Positions 46,719-56,254 of a DNA stretch of 64,000 nucleotides are shown one piece after another (the first letter of the stretch is position 1; each line of letters begins with the position of its first letter). The DNA comes from Streptococcus sanguinis (GTDB lineage: Bacteria; Bacillota; Bacilli; Lactobacillales; Streptococcaceae). The DNA lies in the NCBI RefSeq assembly GCF_019929225.1, contig NZ_JAHZPA010000001.1:700805-764804 (forward strand), read 5' to 3'. The notes beneath the pieces are model-generated. The model saw nothing but the letters and a program-made list of their open reading frames with translations. It searched no databases and was not told where the DNA came from. The position numbers and the translations under genes were made by a program.

Positions 46719-46747
46719 AGTATAGCACTTCTACCGCTCTTTAGCAA
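46719..46747 (-). promoter_or_regulatory. Promoter of rplU-prp-rpmA
   Basis: TTGCTA (46742-46747), 17-nt spacer, extended -10 TGCTATACT (TATACT at 46719-46724) on the minus strand. Confidence 0.8.
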
Positions 46748-46869
46748 GCTTTTTCATCTCATGAAAACGGATTTTCAAGGATTATCTTTAAATTTTATCT
46801 ACTAATGAACAAAGACAACCTCTGTTATCTGCTAACAGTTTTATTAAATAATTATTAGTCCAAAAAATT

Positions 46870-47391
46870 CTAAATATAACGCCGTACCTTATCTTGATAG
46901 GCTTGATATGACTTTCCGAATTTTTCAAGACACCAGCGCTCCTCAGAGAGAATAATCCAGTGGGCCGCAGTCTGAAAAGTCACTAAAATCAGAAAGAAAA
47001 TCATTGATTTGGTCAAAAAAGCTATTCCCAAAAAACAAAGAAAGTAAGCTATATACATGGGATTACGGGAATAGCGATAAAGGCCCTCTGTATTCATGCC
47101 GTTTGCATCTGGTCTAGCGAAATCCCTCATACTGATAGCACACAAAGCCAAACCAAGCAGGTAGATAGCCACTCCAGCATAGAAGAAAACAGAAAAATCA
47201 AACTTGATTTCAAGCAAAACAGGAGTTATGAACAAGGCTAGATTGCTCAATTGATAAATCATATAAGCTATCTTTTCCTTTCCTTGTACTGGTGCAAAAT
47301 AAGCTGCGCGTGACAAAGCGTTTTTGCCGAAATGACCTAATAAAGGAAAACGAATCAGCAGAAAAGGAATTAAGAGAAAAACAGCAAGCAT
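46870..47391 (-). CDS. Isoprenylcysteine carboxyl methyltransferase (ICMT/PEMT-like) family membrane protein
   Basis: 173 residues, four or five membrane segments (about 1-15, 42-60, 65-85, 110-140). The SAM-binding signature is near the C-terminus: GLYRYSRNPMYIAYFLCFLG (about 102-121) and EERWCLEKFGKSYQAYQDKVRRY (from 148). Bacterial members methylate phospholipids or unknown substrates; there is no prenylation in streptococci. ATG at 47391 fits AAGG 8 nt upstream; a GTG at 47400 is inside that site. It follows thiI by 21 bp; an operon with nifS-thiI is likely. Confidence 0.82.
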   Translation of the reverse strand: MLAVFLLIPFLLIRFPLLGHFGKNALSRAAYFAPVQGKEKIAYMIYQLSNLALFITPVLLEIKFDFSVFFYAGVAIYLLGLALCAISMRDFARPDANGMNTEGLYRYSRNPMYIAYFLCFLGIAFLTKSMIFFLILVTFQTAAHWIILSEERWCLEKFGKSYQAYQDKVRRYI

Positions 47392-47412
47392 AAACGTCAC
47401 CTTCTCTCACTT

Positions 47413-48627
47413 TTACAAGAGCCCTTCAATCAACTCATCCACTTCGTCGATCTCAGCTTCTGGTCTGATTTCTGTAATCATAATTCCTGCTACAGCACGT
47501 TCTACCAAACCTTCAACATCTAGGTAAGTTTCGTACTTCTCAGCATTCTTGATTTTCGGATTAGTTTTAGGTCGGTCTGGAGCAAAAATAGTACAGCAGT
47601 CTTCAAATGGCTGGATAGAGATTTGGAAAGTATCAATTTTCTCTGCAATCTCAATGATTTCCAGCTTGTCCATCGTCACGACAGGACGGATAACCGGTGT
47701 ATTGGTCACTGCGTTGATAGCCTGCATACTTTCGATGGTTTGACTTGCCACCTGACCAAGACTTTCTCCATTGATAATGACTTGAGCGCCCCGCTCCTCC
47801 CGAATCCGGTCTGTAATGCGCATCATAAAGCGACGAGTCAGTGTCATCAGGTAGGCTTCTGGAGCTTTAGCCTTGATTTCCTCCTGAATCTCTGTAAAAG
47901 GGACTTCGATAAACTGAATATTGCCACCAAACTTGGTCAGTTTGCGAGTCAAATCTTGAGCCTTTTTCAACGAACCTGGACTGGTATAAGGCGGACTGGC
48001 AAAGTGAACCGCCTCGATATCTACACCGCGCTTGAGAGCTAGATAACCAGCCACCGGTGAGTCAATCCCACCAGACAGCATGAGCATTCCCTTGCCTGAA
48101 GTCCCGACTGGCAGACCTCCAGCACCACGAATTGTCTCGTAAGAGATATAGGCCGCTTCTTCACGGATCTCGACACGTAGCTCAATATCCGGCGCTTTCA
48201 TCTTGACCTGAACATTAGGAATGGCCTCAAAAACAGCATCACCAAGTGTCTGGTTAAGCTCGCGGCTATCCAATTCAAAGCTGTGGTCACTGCGCTTGCT
48301 GGTAATCTTAAAGGTCATGCCCTCTTGATAGACTTCCTTCATGATAGATTGGACAGCTTCGATTAGGGCTGGCACAGATTTTTCAATTTTGTAGGACGGC
48401 GAGAAATTCTGAATCCCGAAGATCTGCTTGAGTGACTCAGCGACTGGCTGATAGTCTGTACCGTGCAGATAAACATGGGTCCGGTCACGGTCAGCCTTGA
48501 TATGGACCTGCGGATAGACTGACAAGACAGCCTGGATATTGCGTTTAAGTTTGTTGATAAAGCGCATGCGGTTCTTCCCCTTGGTTGAGAGCTCGCCGTA
48601 GCGCACCATAATTTCTGAATATTGCAT
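47413..48627 (-). CDS. thiI: tRNA 4-thiouridine synthase ThiI
   Basis: 404 residues. THUMP domain (about 60-165), then the PP-loop ATPase [21 protein letters not shown] (about 181-201). The short Firmicute form lacks the C-terminal rhodanese domain, so sulfur is passed directly from the neighbouring cysteine desulfurase. It thiolates U8 of tRNA; no thiazole genes are near. Start ATG at 48627, 3 bp after nifS. Confidence 0.96.
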   Translation of the reverse strand: MQYSEIMVRYGELSTKGKNRMRFINKLKRNIQAVLSVYPQVHIKADRDRTHVYLHGTDYQPVAESLKQIFGIQNFSPSYKIEKSVPALIEAVQSIMKEVYQEGMTFKITSKRSDHSFELDSRELNQTLGDAVFEAIPNVQVKMKAPDIELRVEIREEAAYISYETIRGAGGLPVGTSGKGMLMLSGGIDSPVAGYLALKRGVDIEAVHFASPPYTSPGSLKKAQDLTRKLTKFGGNIQFIEVPFTEIQEEIKAKAPEAYLMTLTRRFMMRITDRIREERGAQVIINGESLGQVASQTIESMQAINAVTNTPVIRPVVTMDKLEIIEIAEKIDTFQISIQPFEDCCTIFAPDRPKTNPKIKNAEKYETYLDVEGLVERAVAGIMITEIRPEAEIDEVDELIEGLL

Positions 48628-48630
48628 TGT

Positions 48631-49773
48631 TTACCTTACTTTTCTGGTTTTTTCGTAAATAATTTTAAAAGTTGTTAAAAACTGCTCCATCTGACTCATA
48701 TCGTTGTCAAGATCCAAACTGATACGGACAGCAGTTTGAGCGAGAGATTTCTCAACGCCCATAGCGATTAGGGTTCCTGCTGGCTTTCCAGCCTTAGAAG
48801 AGCAAGCGCTGGTAGTCGAGATATAAATCTCGTAGTCTTCAAATGCATGGACGACGACTTCACCCCGCACTCCCTTGATACCAAAGGTTAGTATATGAGG
48901 CGCAAAATTTTCCAGGCCTGAGAAAATCATCACATCTGGATACTTCTGCAGCTCTTCAAAGAGAATTTGCTTCATCTGAGCCGTCCGCTGGGCAAATGCT
49001 TCTTGCTTTTCCATGGACAAACGCAGAGCCTTGGCTGTCGCTGCAATGCCAGCTAGATTTTCCGTTGTGGAGCGTTTGTCCGACTCCTGGCCGCCACCAG
49101 TCAAGAGAGGACTGATTTTCTTGCCAGACTTGATATAGACAAATCCTACGCCCCGGACACCGTGAAATTTATGACTGGAAAACGTCGCAAAATCCACACG
49201 CTCCGTCAGATAAGCAGCTGTCGGAATCTTCGTAACAGCCTGTACAGCGTCCACATGAAAGGAAATAGTCGGCTTGTCTGCTAGCAGGTCTGATATTTTC
49301 TGAATGGGCTGAATACTGCCGATTTCATTATTAACAGCCATGACTGAAACCAGAGTAGTGTCTGGTCGAATCATCTCCGCTAGCTTGTCTACATCAACAA
49401 AACCCGCTTTATCAACTGGGGCAAAATCTATTTCAAAACCTTGACTCTGCAACCAGAGGGCTGATTCTTTAACCGCGGGATGCTCAATGTTGGATACGAT
49501 GATGTGTTTGCCAAAGGGAACTTTTTCAAAAGCAACTCCTTTAACCACCCAGTTGTCCCCTTCTGTCCCTCCTGACGTAAAAAAAATCTCCGACGAAGAC
49601 TTGCCTAAAAGCTCTGCTATTTGCCTGCGTGAGGCTTCTAAGAGACGGGTTGCCTGACTGCCTAAACTGTGCAGACTGGATGGATTTCCCCAGATTTTAG
49701 AAGCGACCTCTGTGTAAGCGACCAAAGCCTCAGGATAAGGCTTGGTTGTCGCTGAATTATCTAAATAAATCAT
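48631..49773 (-). CDS. Cysteine desulfurase, NifS/IscS type
   Basis: 380 residues, PLP enzyme that takes sulfur from cysteine. PLP-binding Lys202 in FSSHKFHG, catalytic Cys324 in STTSACSSKAGKPAG on the mobile loop, N-terminal YLDNSATTKP. The pairing with thiI matches Bacillus NifZ-ThiI, a desulfurase dedicated to tRNA thiolation. Start ATG at 49773 with GAGGAAAGAA upstream; own promoter. Confidence 0.94.
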   Translation of the reverse strand: MIYLDNSATTKPYPEALVAYTEVASKIWGNPSSLHSLGSQATRLLEASRRQIAELLGKSSSEIFFTSGGTEGDNWVVKGVAFEKVPFGKHIIVSNIEHPAVKESALWLQSQGFEIDFAPVDKAGFVDVDKLAEMIRPDTTLVSVMAVNNEIGSIQPIQKISDLLADKPTISFHVDAVQAVTKIPTAAYLTERVDFATFSSHKFHGVRGVGFVYIKSGKKISPLLTGGGQESDKRSTTENLAGIAATAKALRLSMEKQEAFAQRTAQMKQILFEELQKYPDVMIFSGLENFAPHILTFGIKGVRGEVVVHAFEDYEIYISTTSACSSKAGKPAGTLIAMGVEKSLAQTAVRISLDLDNDMSQMEQFLTTFKIIYEKTRKVR

Positions 49774-49801
49774 GTTCTTTCCTCAAAATTTCAATACTCC
49801 T

Positions 49802-49830
49802 ATTGTAACACGAAAGAGAAACTGGAACAA
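49802..49830 (-). promoter_or_regulatory. Promoter of nifS-thiI
   Basis: TTGTTC (49825-49830), 17-nt spacer, TACAAT (49802-49807) on the minus strand. Confidence 0.7.
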
Positions 49831-49834
49831 GAAA

Positions 49835-49865
49835 GAAAAGACCCTAAATTCTGTAGAACTTAGGG
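49835..49865 (-). terminator. Terminator of ccpN-ppsR-fbp
   Basis: Arms CCCTAAATTC (49842-49851) and GAACTTAGGG (49856-49865), TCTTTTCTTTC on the minus strand, 7 bp after the fbp stop. Confidence 0.8.
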
Positions 49866-49872
49866 CTAAACA

Positions 49873-51783
49873 TCACCGGTCATAAAACTCATGCAGTAAG
49901 CCAAAGAGTTCTTGTTGTTGAGCGAACGAGCTCTGACCGATGGTAGTAGATTTGATAAGGGTTCGTTCCTCTACATTTTCAATCACCTTTTTCAGGGAGG
50001 TCTGAGCAAAAGGCGATTCTACAACTTTTTGAGCGTTTTGGAAAGGCTGATGGGTCACCAGCTGGAAGCCATAGGAATTATTGAGCAGTGAATAGCCAGC
50101 CGTTCCAGTCTTCTTCTGATAGGCCTTGCAGAGACCACCATCAATGACAAAGAGCAGACCGCCCCCACGGATAGGCGACTCTCCCTTGCCTGTCTTAACC
50201 GGAGTATGACCGTTGACCATCCTAGACTCTTGAGAAAAGAGACCAAATTCTTCCAAAATCAGCTGGCAGACTTTCTCAGAATTACGATAAGAAAAATAAG
50301 AATTTTCCACTTCCTTGTGGGTTTCCTTATCTTCAATGAAATAGCGCTCCAAGGTAGTCATCTTTTCTTTGCCAAACAGAGGAGACAACTTACCTTTCCA
50401 GCAATACCAAATCAAATCAGTCGACAAATCATCGCCCACTTCCTTATCCTTGGCCGCCTGTCGAATATGATACTCAAAGAAATCCAGCAATTCCTTGCCT
50501 GCATAATGGGCTTGATTGAGAATGAAAGGCTGGAATTCTCCTGACGGCTCCAGAGGAATGCAGCCGTGAAAAAGCAAGTGCTGGTTGTAAATCTTATACA
50601 TAGAGCCCTTGTTCATCAGAAGACTCATATGTTCTGCCATCTTTAGAGAACTTTGGAACGAGGCCAGCATACTGTCTACAGCTTGATTTTCTTCTGGTGT
50701 CAATGCTGACGGATTTTCTGGATTGATAGTTTGGAAGCAGGTGTTGACTAGGGCATGCTTGGTATCGTCAATCGTAACACTTTCTTCCCAATAATCAATC
50801 TTGTCCAGCATAACATGGTCCTGCATCTGGAATTCAGGCCGTCGTTTGATGAGTTGATTTTCCAGCTTGAACTGGATAATCGCTAAGGCTTGGTGAACCT
50901 TTTCCAGCTGCAGAATTTCCTCATCTGAAAACTCCTGCTCTCTGCCTCCAAGAATGGGTCTAAACTTAGGATTAGACTGGTAAGTCTTGTCCGCAAAAAG
51001 AGTCAAGGAGCGCAGGTTTAAACCATAATCTTTCTCGATATCCCAGAGATAGCCATAGCGAGCTGCGATGCGCAGCACATTGAGCAAGCAGGCTTTAGAG
51101 CCAAAAAAGGCTCCCATCCAGATAATGTCGTGATTGCCCCACTGAATATCGAGCGAGTGAAAATGCAGCAGTTCATCCATGACCTGAGCACTACCAGCTC
51201 CTCGGTCAAAAATATCTCCAACCACATGCAGATGGTCGATCAACAACTGCCGAATACTTCGAGACAAGCCTAGGATAAAAGGCACAGCTTCCCGCAATTC
51301 AATCACATAAGTCAGGATATTCTCAAAATAGGACTTTTTATCAGCTAGAGCCGTGTCACTATAGAGCAACTCCTCGATAATATAGGCATATTGTGGCGGC
51401 AAGGCCTTTCTGACCTTGGAACGACTGTATTTTGCACCTGCAAAAGCCAGCAAATTCAAGAGCTGGGGAATGGTTTCTTGATACCAGTCTTTTCCTTTAG
51501 TTTCTTCCCCCAGCACAAGCTCAGGATAGGAAACCAGCGCTGACAGCCGATCCTTATGAGATTCTGTCAAGCTGTCCCCAAAACAGTCCTTGATCTTCTC
51601 ATTGAGGATACCTGCACAGCTTCTCAAAATATAGTCAAAAGCAGCAAACTCCCCGTGAATGTCACTGATATACAGCTCCGTTCCTTTGGGCAGGTTCAAA
51701 ATTGCCTCTAGATTGGTCAGCTCTGTAATGACTTTCTGGCGACTGTCAAATTCTTTTAATAAAATCCGCTTATATTGCTCCAT
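49873..51783 (-). CDS. fbp: Fructose-1,6-bisphosphatase, class III
   Basis: 636 residues, gluconeogenic hydrolysis of fructose 1,6-bisphosphate. Class III (Bacillus-type) enzymes have a metallophosphatase core: ELYISDIHGEFAAFDYIL (about 36-53), VVGDIFDRGAGS (about 192-203), IQWGNHDIIWMGA (about 213-225) and VNGHTPVKTGKGESP (about 523-537). All metal-binding Asp/His/Asn are present. ATG at 51783. It is third after ccpN and ppsR, with a 41-bp gap. Together with ppdK it would let the cell run carbon from pyruvate upward. Confidence 0.96.
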   Translation of the reverse strand: MEQYKRILLKEFDSRQKVITELTNLEAILNLPKGTELYISDIHGEFAAFDYILRSCAGILNEKIKDCFGDSLTESHKDRLSALVSYPELVLGEETKGKDWYQETIPQLLNLLAFAGAKYSRSKVRKALPPQYAYIIEELLYSDTALADKKSYFENILTYVIELREAVPFILGLSRSIRQLLIDHLHVVGDIFDRGAGSAQVMDELLHFHSLDIQWGNHDIIWMGAFFGSKACLLNVLRIAARYGYLWDIEKDYGLNLRSLTLFADKTYQSNPKFRPILGGREQEFSDEEILQLEKVHQALAIIQFKLENQLIKRRPEFQMQDHVMLDKIDYWEESVTIDDTKHALVNTCFQTINPENPSALTPEENQAVDSMLASFQSSLKMAEHMSLLMNKGSMYKIYNQHLLFHGCIPLEPSGEFQPFILNQAHYAGKELLDFFEYHIRQAAKDKEVGDDLSTDLIWYCWKGKLSPLFGKEKMTTLERYFIEDKETHKEVENSYFSYRNSEKVCQLILEEFGLFSQESRMVNGHTPVKTGKGESPIRGGGLLFVIDGGLCKAYQKKTGTAGYSLLNNSYGFQLVTHQPFQNAQKVVESPFAQTSLKKVIENVEERTLIKSTTIGQSSFAQQQELFGLLHEFYDR

Positions 51784-51824
51784 CTTCAGCCCTCACTCTA
51801 TAACCGCTTTCTCAATCTTCTCTC

Positions 51825-52637
51825 TTATCTCAATTTCTTTAAATGGTCTTCAATCAAGAAAGCCGTTTCCTCGATTGATTTATCCGTGATATTGATGACA
51901 TGAGCCCGATACTTTTTAAAGACTTCTTTTGAGTAGTCTAGTTCTTCATATATCTTTTCCAGATCTGTATAGCTGGTTGACTGGGTCAATCCCAGAGAAT
52001 TCAAGCGATTACTGCGTATCTTAGACAGTTTTTCTGGCTCACATAAGAGGCCGATAATCCGCTCCGGATCAACCTTATCCAAGACCTGAGGCAGAGGGAC
52101 TTCTGGAATCAAAGGCAGGTTAGAAACCTTGTAGCCTTTATTAGCCAGATAAATACTGAGTGGTGTTTTAGATGTACGGGAGACCCCCAAGAGGACCAAG
52201 TCTGAATCTAAAAAACCTTGTGGTGCCTTGCCATCGTCGTATTTAACTGCAAACTCAATAGCGGAGATTTTATTAAAATACTCAGTGTCCAGCCGGTGCA
52301 GAGTACCCGGAACTTCTATAGGACTGGTGCCCGTCTTTTCTCTGATAATCTCAAAAAATGGATGCATCAAATCCAGATAAGCAAGGCCATTGGCCTGACT
52401 GAACTCTCTAGCTACAGCTGCTAGCTTGCCATCGACCAGAGTACTAATCACAAGGGCATCATCCTTGATGGCATCACGCAGAATATCCAGCAATTCTTCT
52501 TCTTTGTTGATAAATGGAAAACGATAGCTGTTATTAAAAATAATATCTGGGTACTGGGCTGTCACCGCAGACAACAGCTTCTGCGAAGTCCCCCCCAAAG
52601 AATCCGAAATGCTGTAAACAATAATTTCTTTCTTCAT
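51825..52637 (-). CDS. ppsR: Pyruvate, phosphate dikinase regulatory protein (DUF299 kinase/phosphorylase)
   Basis: 270 residues. P-loop GVSRTSKTPLSIYLA (about 150-164) and the N-terminal VYSISDSLGGTSQKLL are the family marks. It inactivates PPDK by ADP-dependent phosphorylation of a Thr near the catalytic His, and reactivates it by phosphate-dependent removal. The target is encoded 0.9 kb away on the other strand, with the proper Thr-Ser-His site. It follows ccpN by 11 bp. Confidence 0.94.
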   Translation of the reverse strand: MKKEIIVYSISDSLGGTSQKLLSAVTAQYPDIIFNNSYRFPFINKEEELLDILRDAIKDDALVISTLVDGKLAAVAREFSQANGLAYLDLMHPFFEIIREKTGTSPIEVPGTLHRLDTEYFNKISAIEFAVKYDDGKAPQGFLDSDLVLLGVSRTSKTPLSIYLANKGYKVSNLPLIPEVPLPQVLDKVDPERIIGLLCEPEKLSKIRSNRLNSLGLTQSTSYTDLEKIYEELDYSKEVFKKYRAHVINITDKSIEETAFLIEDHLKKLR

Positions 52638-52648
52638 GTTTATTCCTC

Positions 52649-53278
52649 TTATCTATTAACCTCAGCGCTTCTGGCCTCTTGAATAATGTAATCCAACAGA
52701 GCTGACTTGGTCACAGTTCCTAAAATTTTACGCTCATTATCCTTATCCACTACCGGCAGCGAATCAATCGCAAAATCCTGCAAAACTGCCGCCGCTTCCA
52801 AAATATTCATATTCTTGTAGCAAGTTTTAATATGGGGCATTCGGGTCATGCAGACCGCTACAGGAGTGCTGTCAATGTTAGTATTGAGCGAAGCCCGCAG
52901 CAAGTCCTTACGCGACAAAATCCCCAAGAGCAGCTTATGCTCATCAATGACATAGAGAACATCCACATCATACATAAATAAGGTGATAATGGCATCTTGA
53001 ATAAAAGAATCATGAGATACCAAAACAGGCGAAGTCATAATCTCTGCCACTTCCTTTCGAAAGGTATCGAAAAAGAAAAGCGTCTCTAAATCCGAGCCCG
53101 AGTATGTGTAACCAACTTTAGGCGTAGCCTTCAAAATCCCAACCAAGGTCAGAAAAGACAGATCCGAACGCAGAGTCGCTCGAGAAATATCGAGTAATTC
53201 TGAAATTTTCTCGCCGCTGAGTGGCTGGTGTTCTTTAACAATTTCTACAATTTTCTTTTGCCGTTCACTTAATTTCAA
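52649..53278 (-). CDS. ccpN: CcpN-type repressor (HTH plus CBS domains)
   Basis: 209 residues. N-terminal winged helix (LSERQKKIVEIVKEHQPLSGEKISELLDISRATLRSDL, in parts 2-40) and two CBS domains (about 80-135 and 142-200), which bind adenine nucleotides. Bacillus CcpN (YqzB) represses gluconeogenic genes on glycolytic sugars and is encoded with the same DUF299 protein. Here it lies divergent to ppdK, whose promoter holds matching operator sequences, so ppdK is the likely target. ATG at 53278 with GAAGGAGTC-type site upstream. Confidence 0.9.
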   Translation of the reverse strand: MKLSERQKKIVEIVKEHQPLSGEKISELLDISRATLRSDLSFLTLVGILKATPKVGYTYSGSDLETLFFFDTFRKEVAEIMTSPVLVSHDSFIQDAIITLFMYDVDVLYVIDEHKLLLGILSRKDLLRASLNTNIDSTPVAVCMTRMPHIKTCYKNMNILEAAAVLQDFAIDSLPVVDKDNERKILGTVTKSALLDYIIQEARSAEVNR

Positions 53279-53360
53279 ATAGGTCTGACTCCTTCGTTCT
53301 TTATAATAGATGATTAGCCTGATTTCGCTTAAAATTTAGGAATTATTGCTCATATTTCAA

Positions 53361-53375
53361 TTTCAAACGTTGAAA
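53361..53375. repeat. Inverted repeat in the ccpN-ppdK intergenic region
   Basis: TTTCAAACGTTGAAA, arms TTTCAA/TTGAAA around ACG. It lies about 83 bp upstream of ccpN and about 70 bp upstream of the ppdK -35. It could be an operator for ccpN itself. It does not fit the cre consensus well. Confidence 0.4.
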
Positions 53376-53445
53376 TAATCATCATTTTGTAACACATTAT
53401 AACAAAAAAAGAAAAATTGTCAATAAAACAGGATACTTTTTTCGG

Positions 53446-53475
53446 TTGACAAATATATGTGATGTATATTACAAT
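53446..53475 (+). promoter_or_regulatory. Promoter of ppdK
   Basis: TTGACA (53446-53451), 18-nt spacer, TACAAT (53470-53475). A second TACAAT follows at 53486-53491. Confidence 0.75.
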
Positions 53476-53499
53476 GTAGTTGTCCTACAATATGACACA
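53458..53499 (+). promoter_or_regulatory. Two candidate CcpN operators around the ppdK -10 box
   Basis: Against the Bacillus CcpN consensus TRTGHYATAYW (from memory), TGTGATGTATA (53458-53468, plus strand) matches 10 of 11 and TGTGTCATATT (53489-53499, minus strand) matches 11 of 11. They lie in opposite orientation on both sides of the -10 box, a good place for repression. Confidence 0.6.
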
Positions 53500-53523
53500 T
53501 ATTTCATAATTTTGGAGGTAAAT

Positions 53524-56145
53524 ATGGTGAAATGGATTTACTCCTTCGAGGAAGGATGTGCAGATGACAAAGCTCTGCTTGGCGGAAAAGGAGCCAACCT
53601 AGCTGAAATGACCAATTTGGGACTGCCTGTCCCTCCAGGTTTTACTATTACCACAGAAAGCTGTATCGAATATTTAGAAAACCCTTATTTCTTTGAATCT
53701 TCTTTAAAAGAAGATATTTTGAAAGCGGTTACTGATTTAGAAGAGAAAACAGGTAAATATTTCAGCGGCAACGACTCTGCCTTGCTCTTAGTGTCTGTTC
53801 GAAGCGGAGCCAAGTTTTCCATGCCGGGCATGATGGACACTATTCTCAATCTAGGTCTGAACGATTTAAGAACCCAGACTCTGGCTGAGCAGACCAATGC
53901 TGACTTTGCCTACAACTGCTACCGCCGTCTGCTGCAAATGTTTGCTGATGTCGTTTATGGTATCTCCAAGGACGAGTTCGATGACCTCTTGGGCTATTTC
54001 GAAAAGAATGCTGGCAAACAGGCCAAGGATTTCACACTGGAAGAGCATCAAGCATTAATTGAGCAATATAAGCAGCTTTACCGCGAGCATCATCAAACCT
54101 TTCCCCAAAGTTCGAAAGAACAGCTCTACGCTGCTATCAAGGCAGTCTTCAAGTCTTGGAATAACCCTAGAGCTAAGGTTTACCGCAACTTGAATGATAT
54201 TCCTCATGATTTGGGAACAGCGGTAAATGTCCAAGCCATGGTCTTTGGCAATAGCGACCAGTCCAGTGGTACAGGAGTCGTCTTTACTAGAAACCCAGCC
54301 AGTGGTGAGCATCAGCTATTTGGCGAATTTTTGCTCAATGCACAAGGAGAGGATGTCGTAGCCGGCATTCGAACTCCTGAGCCTATCGCTGCACTTGAGA
54401 CAGCTCTCCCTCAGGCCTATGCAGCCTTCCAAGACTATGCTAAGATTCTCAAAAATCACTACAAGGACATGCAAGATATCGAATTTACCATAGAAAAGGG
54501 TAAACTCTATATCCTCCAAACTAGAAACGGTAAACGGACCGCCAAAGCATCTTTGAAAATCGCCTTAGATCTGGTAGACGAGGGCATTATCAGCAAAAAA
54601 GAAGCTCTCCAACGCGTATCTCCTGCTACGATTAGCCAGCTCATCCATCCTGTATTTGAAGAAAAAGCTCTGCAAGATGCTCCTTTCTTGGCTCAAGGAC
54701 TGCCAGCCAGTCCTGGTGCGGCAACTGGCGAGATTGTCTTTACAGCTGAGCGCGCCAAAGACTACCACTCCTTGGGCAAAAAGGTCATTTTAGTCCGTCA
54801 GGAAACATCACCCGAAGACATTGAGGGCATGGTTGTCAGCCAAGCCATCGTAACCAGTCAGGGCGGTATGACCTCTCACGCAGCTGTCGTAGCTCGGGGA
54901 ATGGGAACCTGCTGTGTGGCTGGCTGTGGAGAGCTGACCATCAGCGAGGAAAGCAAAATTGTTTCCTGCGGAAGTCTTGTTTTGAATGAGGGTGATATCA
55001 TTTCAGTTGATGGCAGCTCTGGGCGCATTTATAGCGGTGAGATTCCGACCGTCCTTGTCGAAAATGACAAAGAACTCCAACGACTGCTTTCATGGGCAGA
55101 CGAAGTCGCACAGCTCAAAGTCCGTGCCAACGCGGAGACCGTTCAAGATCTAAAAACAGCTATTAAGTTTGGGGCAAAGGGCATTGGTCTAGCTCGTACC
55201 GAACACATGTTCTTTGGTCAGGAACGGATTCTGGAAATGCGGCGCCTGATTCTGGCCGACAATGAATTGGAAACCAGATCCGCCCTCAAAAAACTACTGG
55301 AGTTCCAAGAAAAAGACTTCTATCAAATGTTCCAAGCAGTTCAGGACAAACCTATGATTATCCGTCTTTTGGATCCACCAATGCATGAATTTCTACCTAA
55401 AGATTCACAGGAAATCAAGGCTTTGGCTGACAAACTACACAAATCGCCAGAAAAACTGACTAGCCGCATTGAACAGCTGCAAGAAAGCAATCCAATGCTA
55501 GGCCACCGCGGCTGCCGTCTGGGTATCACGCAACCAGAGATTTACAAGATGCAGGTCGAAGCCGTCTTCAAGAGTGCTATAAAGCTGAATCAGGAAGGAT
55601 TGACCGTCAAGCCGGAAATCATGATTCCGCTGATTGCAGACAAGGCTGAGCTGGACTCTGTCAAAGCCTTTCTCACCCAACATATCAACAAGCTCTTTAG
55701 GCATCAAGGTCATGAACCTTTCCCTTATGAAATTGGCACCATGATTGAACTTCCACGTGCCTGTCTGGTTGCAGACCAGCTGGCTCAGGAAGCAGACTTC
55801 TTCAGCTTTGGTACTAACGACCTGACCCAGATGACCTATGGGTTCTCACGGGATGATATTGGAAAATTCATCGGCCATTATAAGGAGAAAGAAATCCTTC
55901 CTTTTGATCCTTTCCAAAGTGTTGACCAGGACGGCGTTGGTGAATTGATGCGGATGGCCATCAGCAAGAGCCGTCAAGTCAAGCCCGACCTTCCTATCGG
56001 CATCTGCGGTGAGGTCGGTGGCGATCCGGCTTCCATCCCCTTCTTCCAAGAAATTGGCGTCACCTACGTCTCCTGCTCTCCTTATCGGGTTCCAGCAGCA
56101 AGACTAGCTGTCGCTCAAGCGGCACTCCAAGATAAGAAGGCGTAA
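53524..56145 (+). CDS. ppdK: Pyruvate, phosphate dikinase
   Basis: 873 residues. It interconverts pyruvate + ATP + Pi with PEP + AMP + PPi. ATP-grasp N-terminal half (KWIYSFEEGCADDKALLGGKGANLAEM, in parts 3-29; VRSGAKFSMPGMMDTILNLG), phosphohistidine domain with GGMTSHAAVVARGMG (Thr450, Ser451, His452; His is phosphorylated in catalysis, Thr450 is the PpsR target), C-terminal TIM barrel with GTNDLTQMTYGFSRDD and catalytic Cys in GICGEVGGDP. Full length. ATG at 53524 has GGAGG 7 nt upstream. It is divergent from ccpN-ppsR-fbp. Confidence 0.97.
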   Translation: MVKWIYSFEEGCADDKALLGGKGANLAEMTNLGLPVPPGFTITTESCIEYLENPYFFESSLKEDILKAVTDLEEKTGKYFSGNDSALLLVSVRSGAKFSMPGMMDTILNLGLNDLRTQTLAEQTNADFAYNCYRRLLQMFADVVYGISKDEFDDLLGYFEKNAGKQAKDFTLEEHQALIEQYKQLYREHHQTFPQSSKEQLYAAIKAVFKSWNNPRAKVYRNLNDIPHDLGTAVNVQAMVFGNSDQSSGTGVVFTRNPASGEHQLFGEFLLNAQGEDVVAGIRTPEPIAALETALPQAYAAFQDYAKILKNHYKDMQDIEFTIEKGKLYILQTRNGKRTAKASLKIALDLVDEGIISKKEALQRVSPATISQLIHPVFEEKALQDAPFLAQGLPASPGAATGEIVFTAERAKDYHSLGKKVILVRQETSPEDIEGMVVSQAIVTSQGGMTSHAAVVARGMGTCCVAGCGELTISEESKIVSCGSLVLNEGDIISVDGSSGRIYSGEIPTVLVENDKELQRLLSWADEVAQLKVRANAETVQDLKTAIKFGAKGIGLARTEHMFFGQERILEMRRLILADNELETRSALKKLLEFQEKDFYQMFQAVQDKPMIIRLLDPPMHEFLPKDSQEIKALADKLHKSPEKLTSRIEQLQESNPMLGHRGCRLGITQPEIYKMQVEAVFKSAIKLNQEGLTVKPEIMIPLIADKAELDSVKAFLTQHINKLFRHQGHEPFPYEIGTMIELPRACLVADQLAQEADFFSFGTNDLTQMTYGFSRDDIGKFIGHYKEKEILPFDPFQSVDQDGVGELMRMAISKSRQVKPDLPIGICGEVGGDPASIPFFQEIGVTYVSCSPYRVPAARLAVAQAALQDKKA

Positions 56146-56167
56146 TTACTTTACTATTCTAGCTCAA

Positions 56168-56203
56168 GAAGCTGCTCAATCCAAATTTGAGCAGCTTCTT
56201 TCC
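56168..56203 (+). terminator. Terminator of ppdK
   Basis: Perfect 12-bp stem GAAGCTGCTCAA/TTGAGCAGCTTC (56168-56179, 56187-56198), then TTTCCTT. Confidence 0.85.
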
Positions 56204-56254
56204 TTAACAGCAACCTTCTGTGTGCGTTTTCATAGATAAAAATTTGATTTTTTT

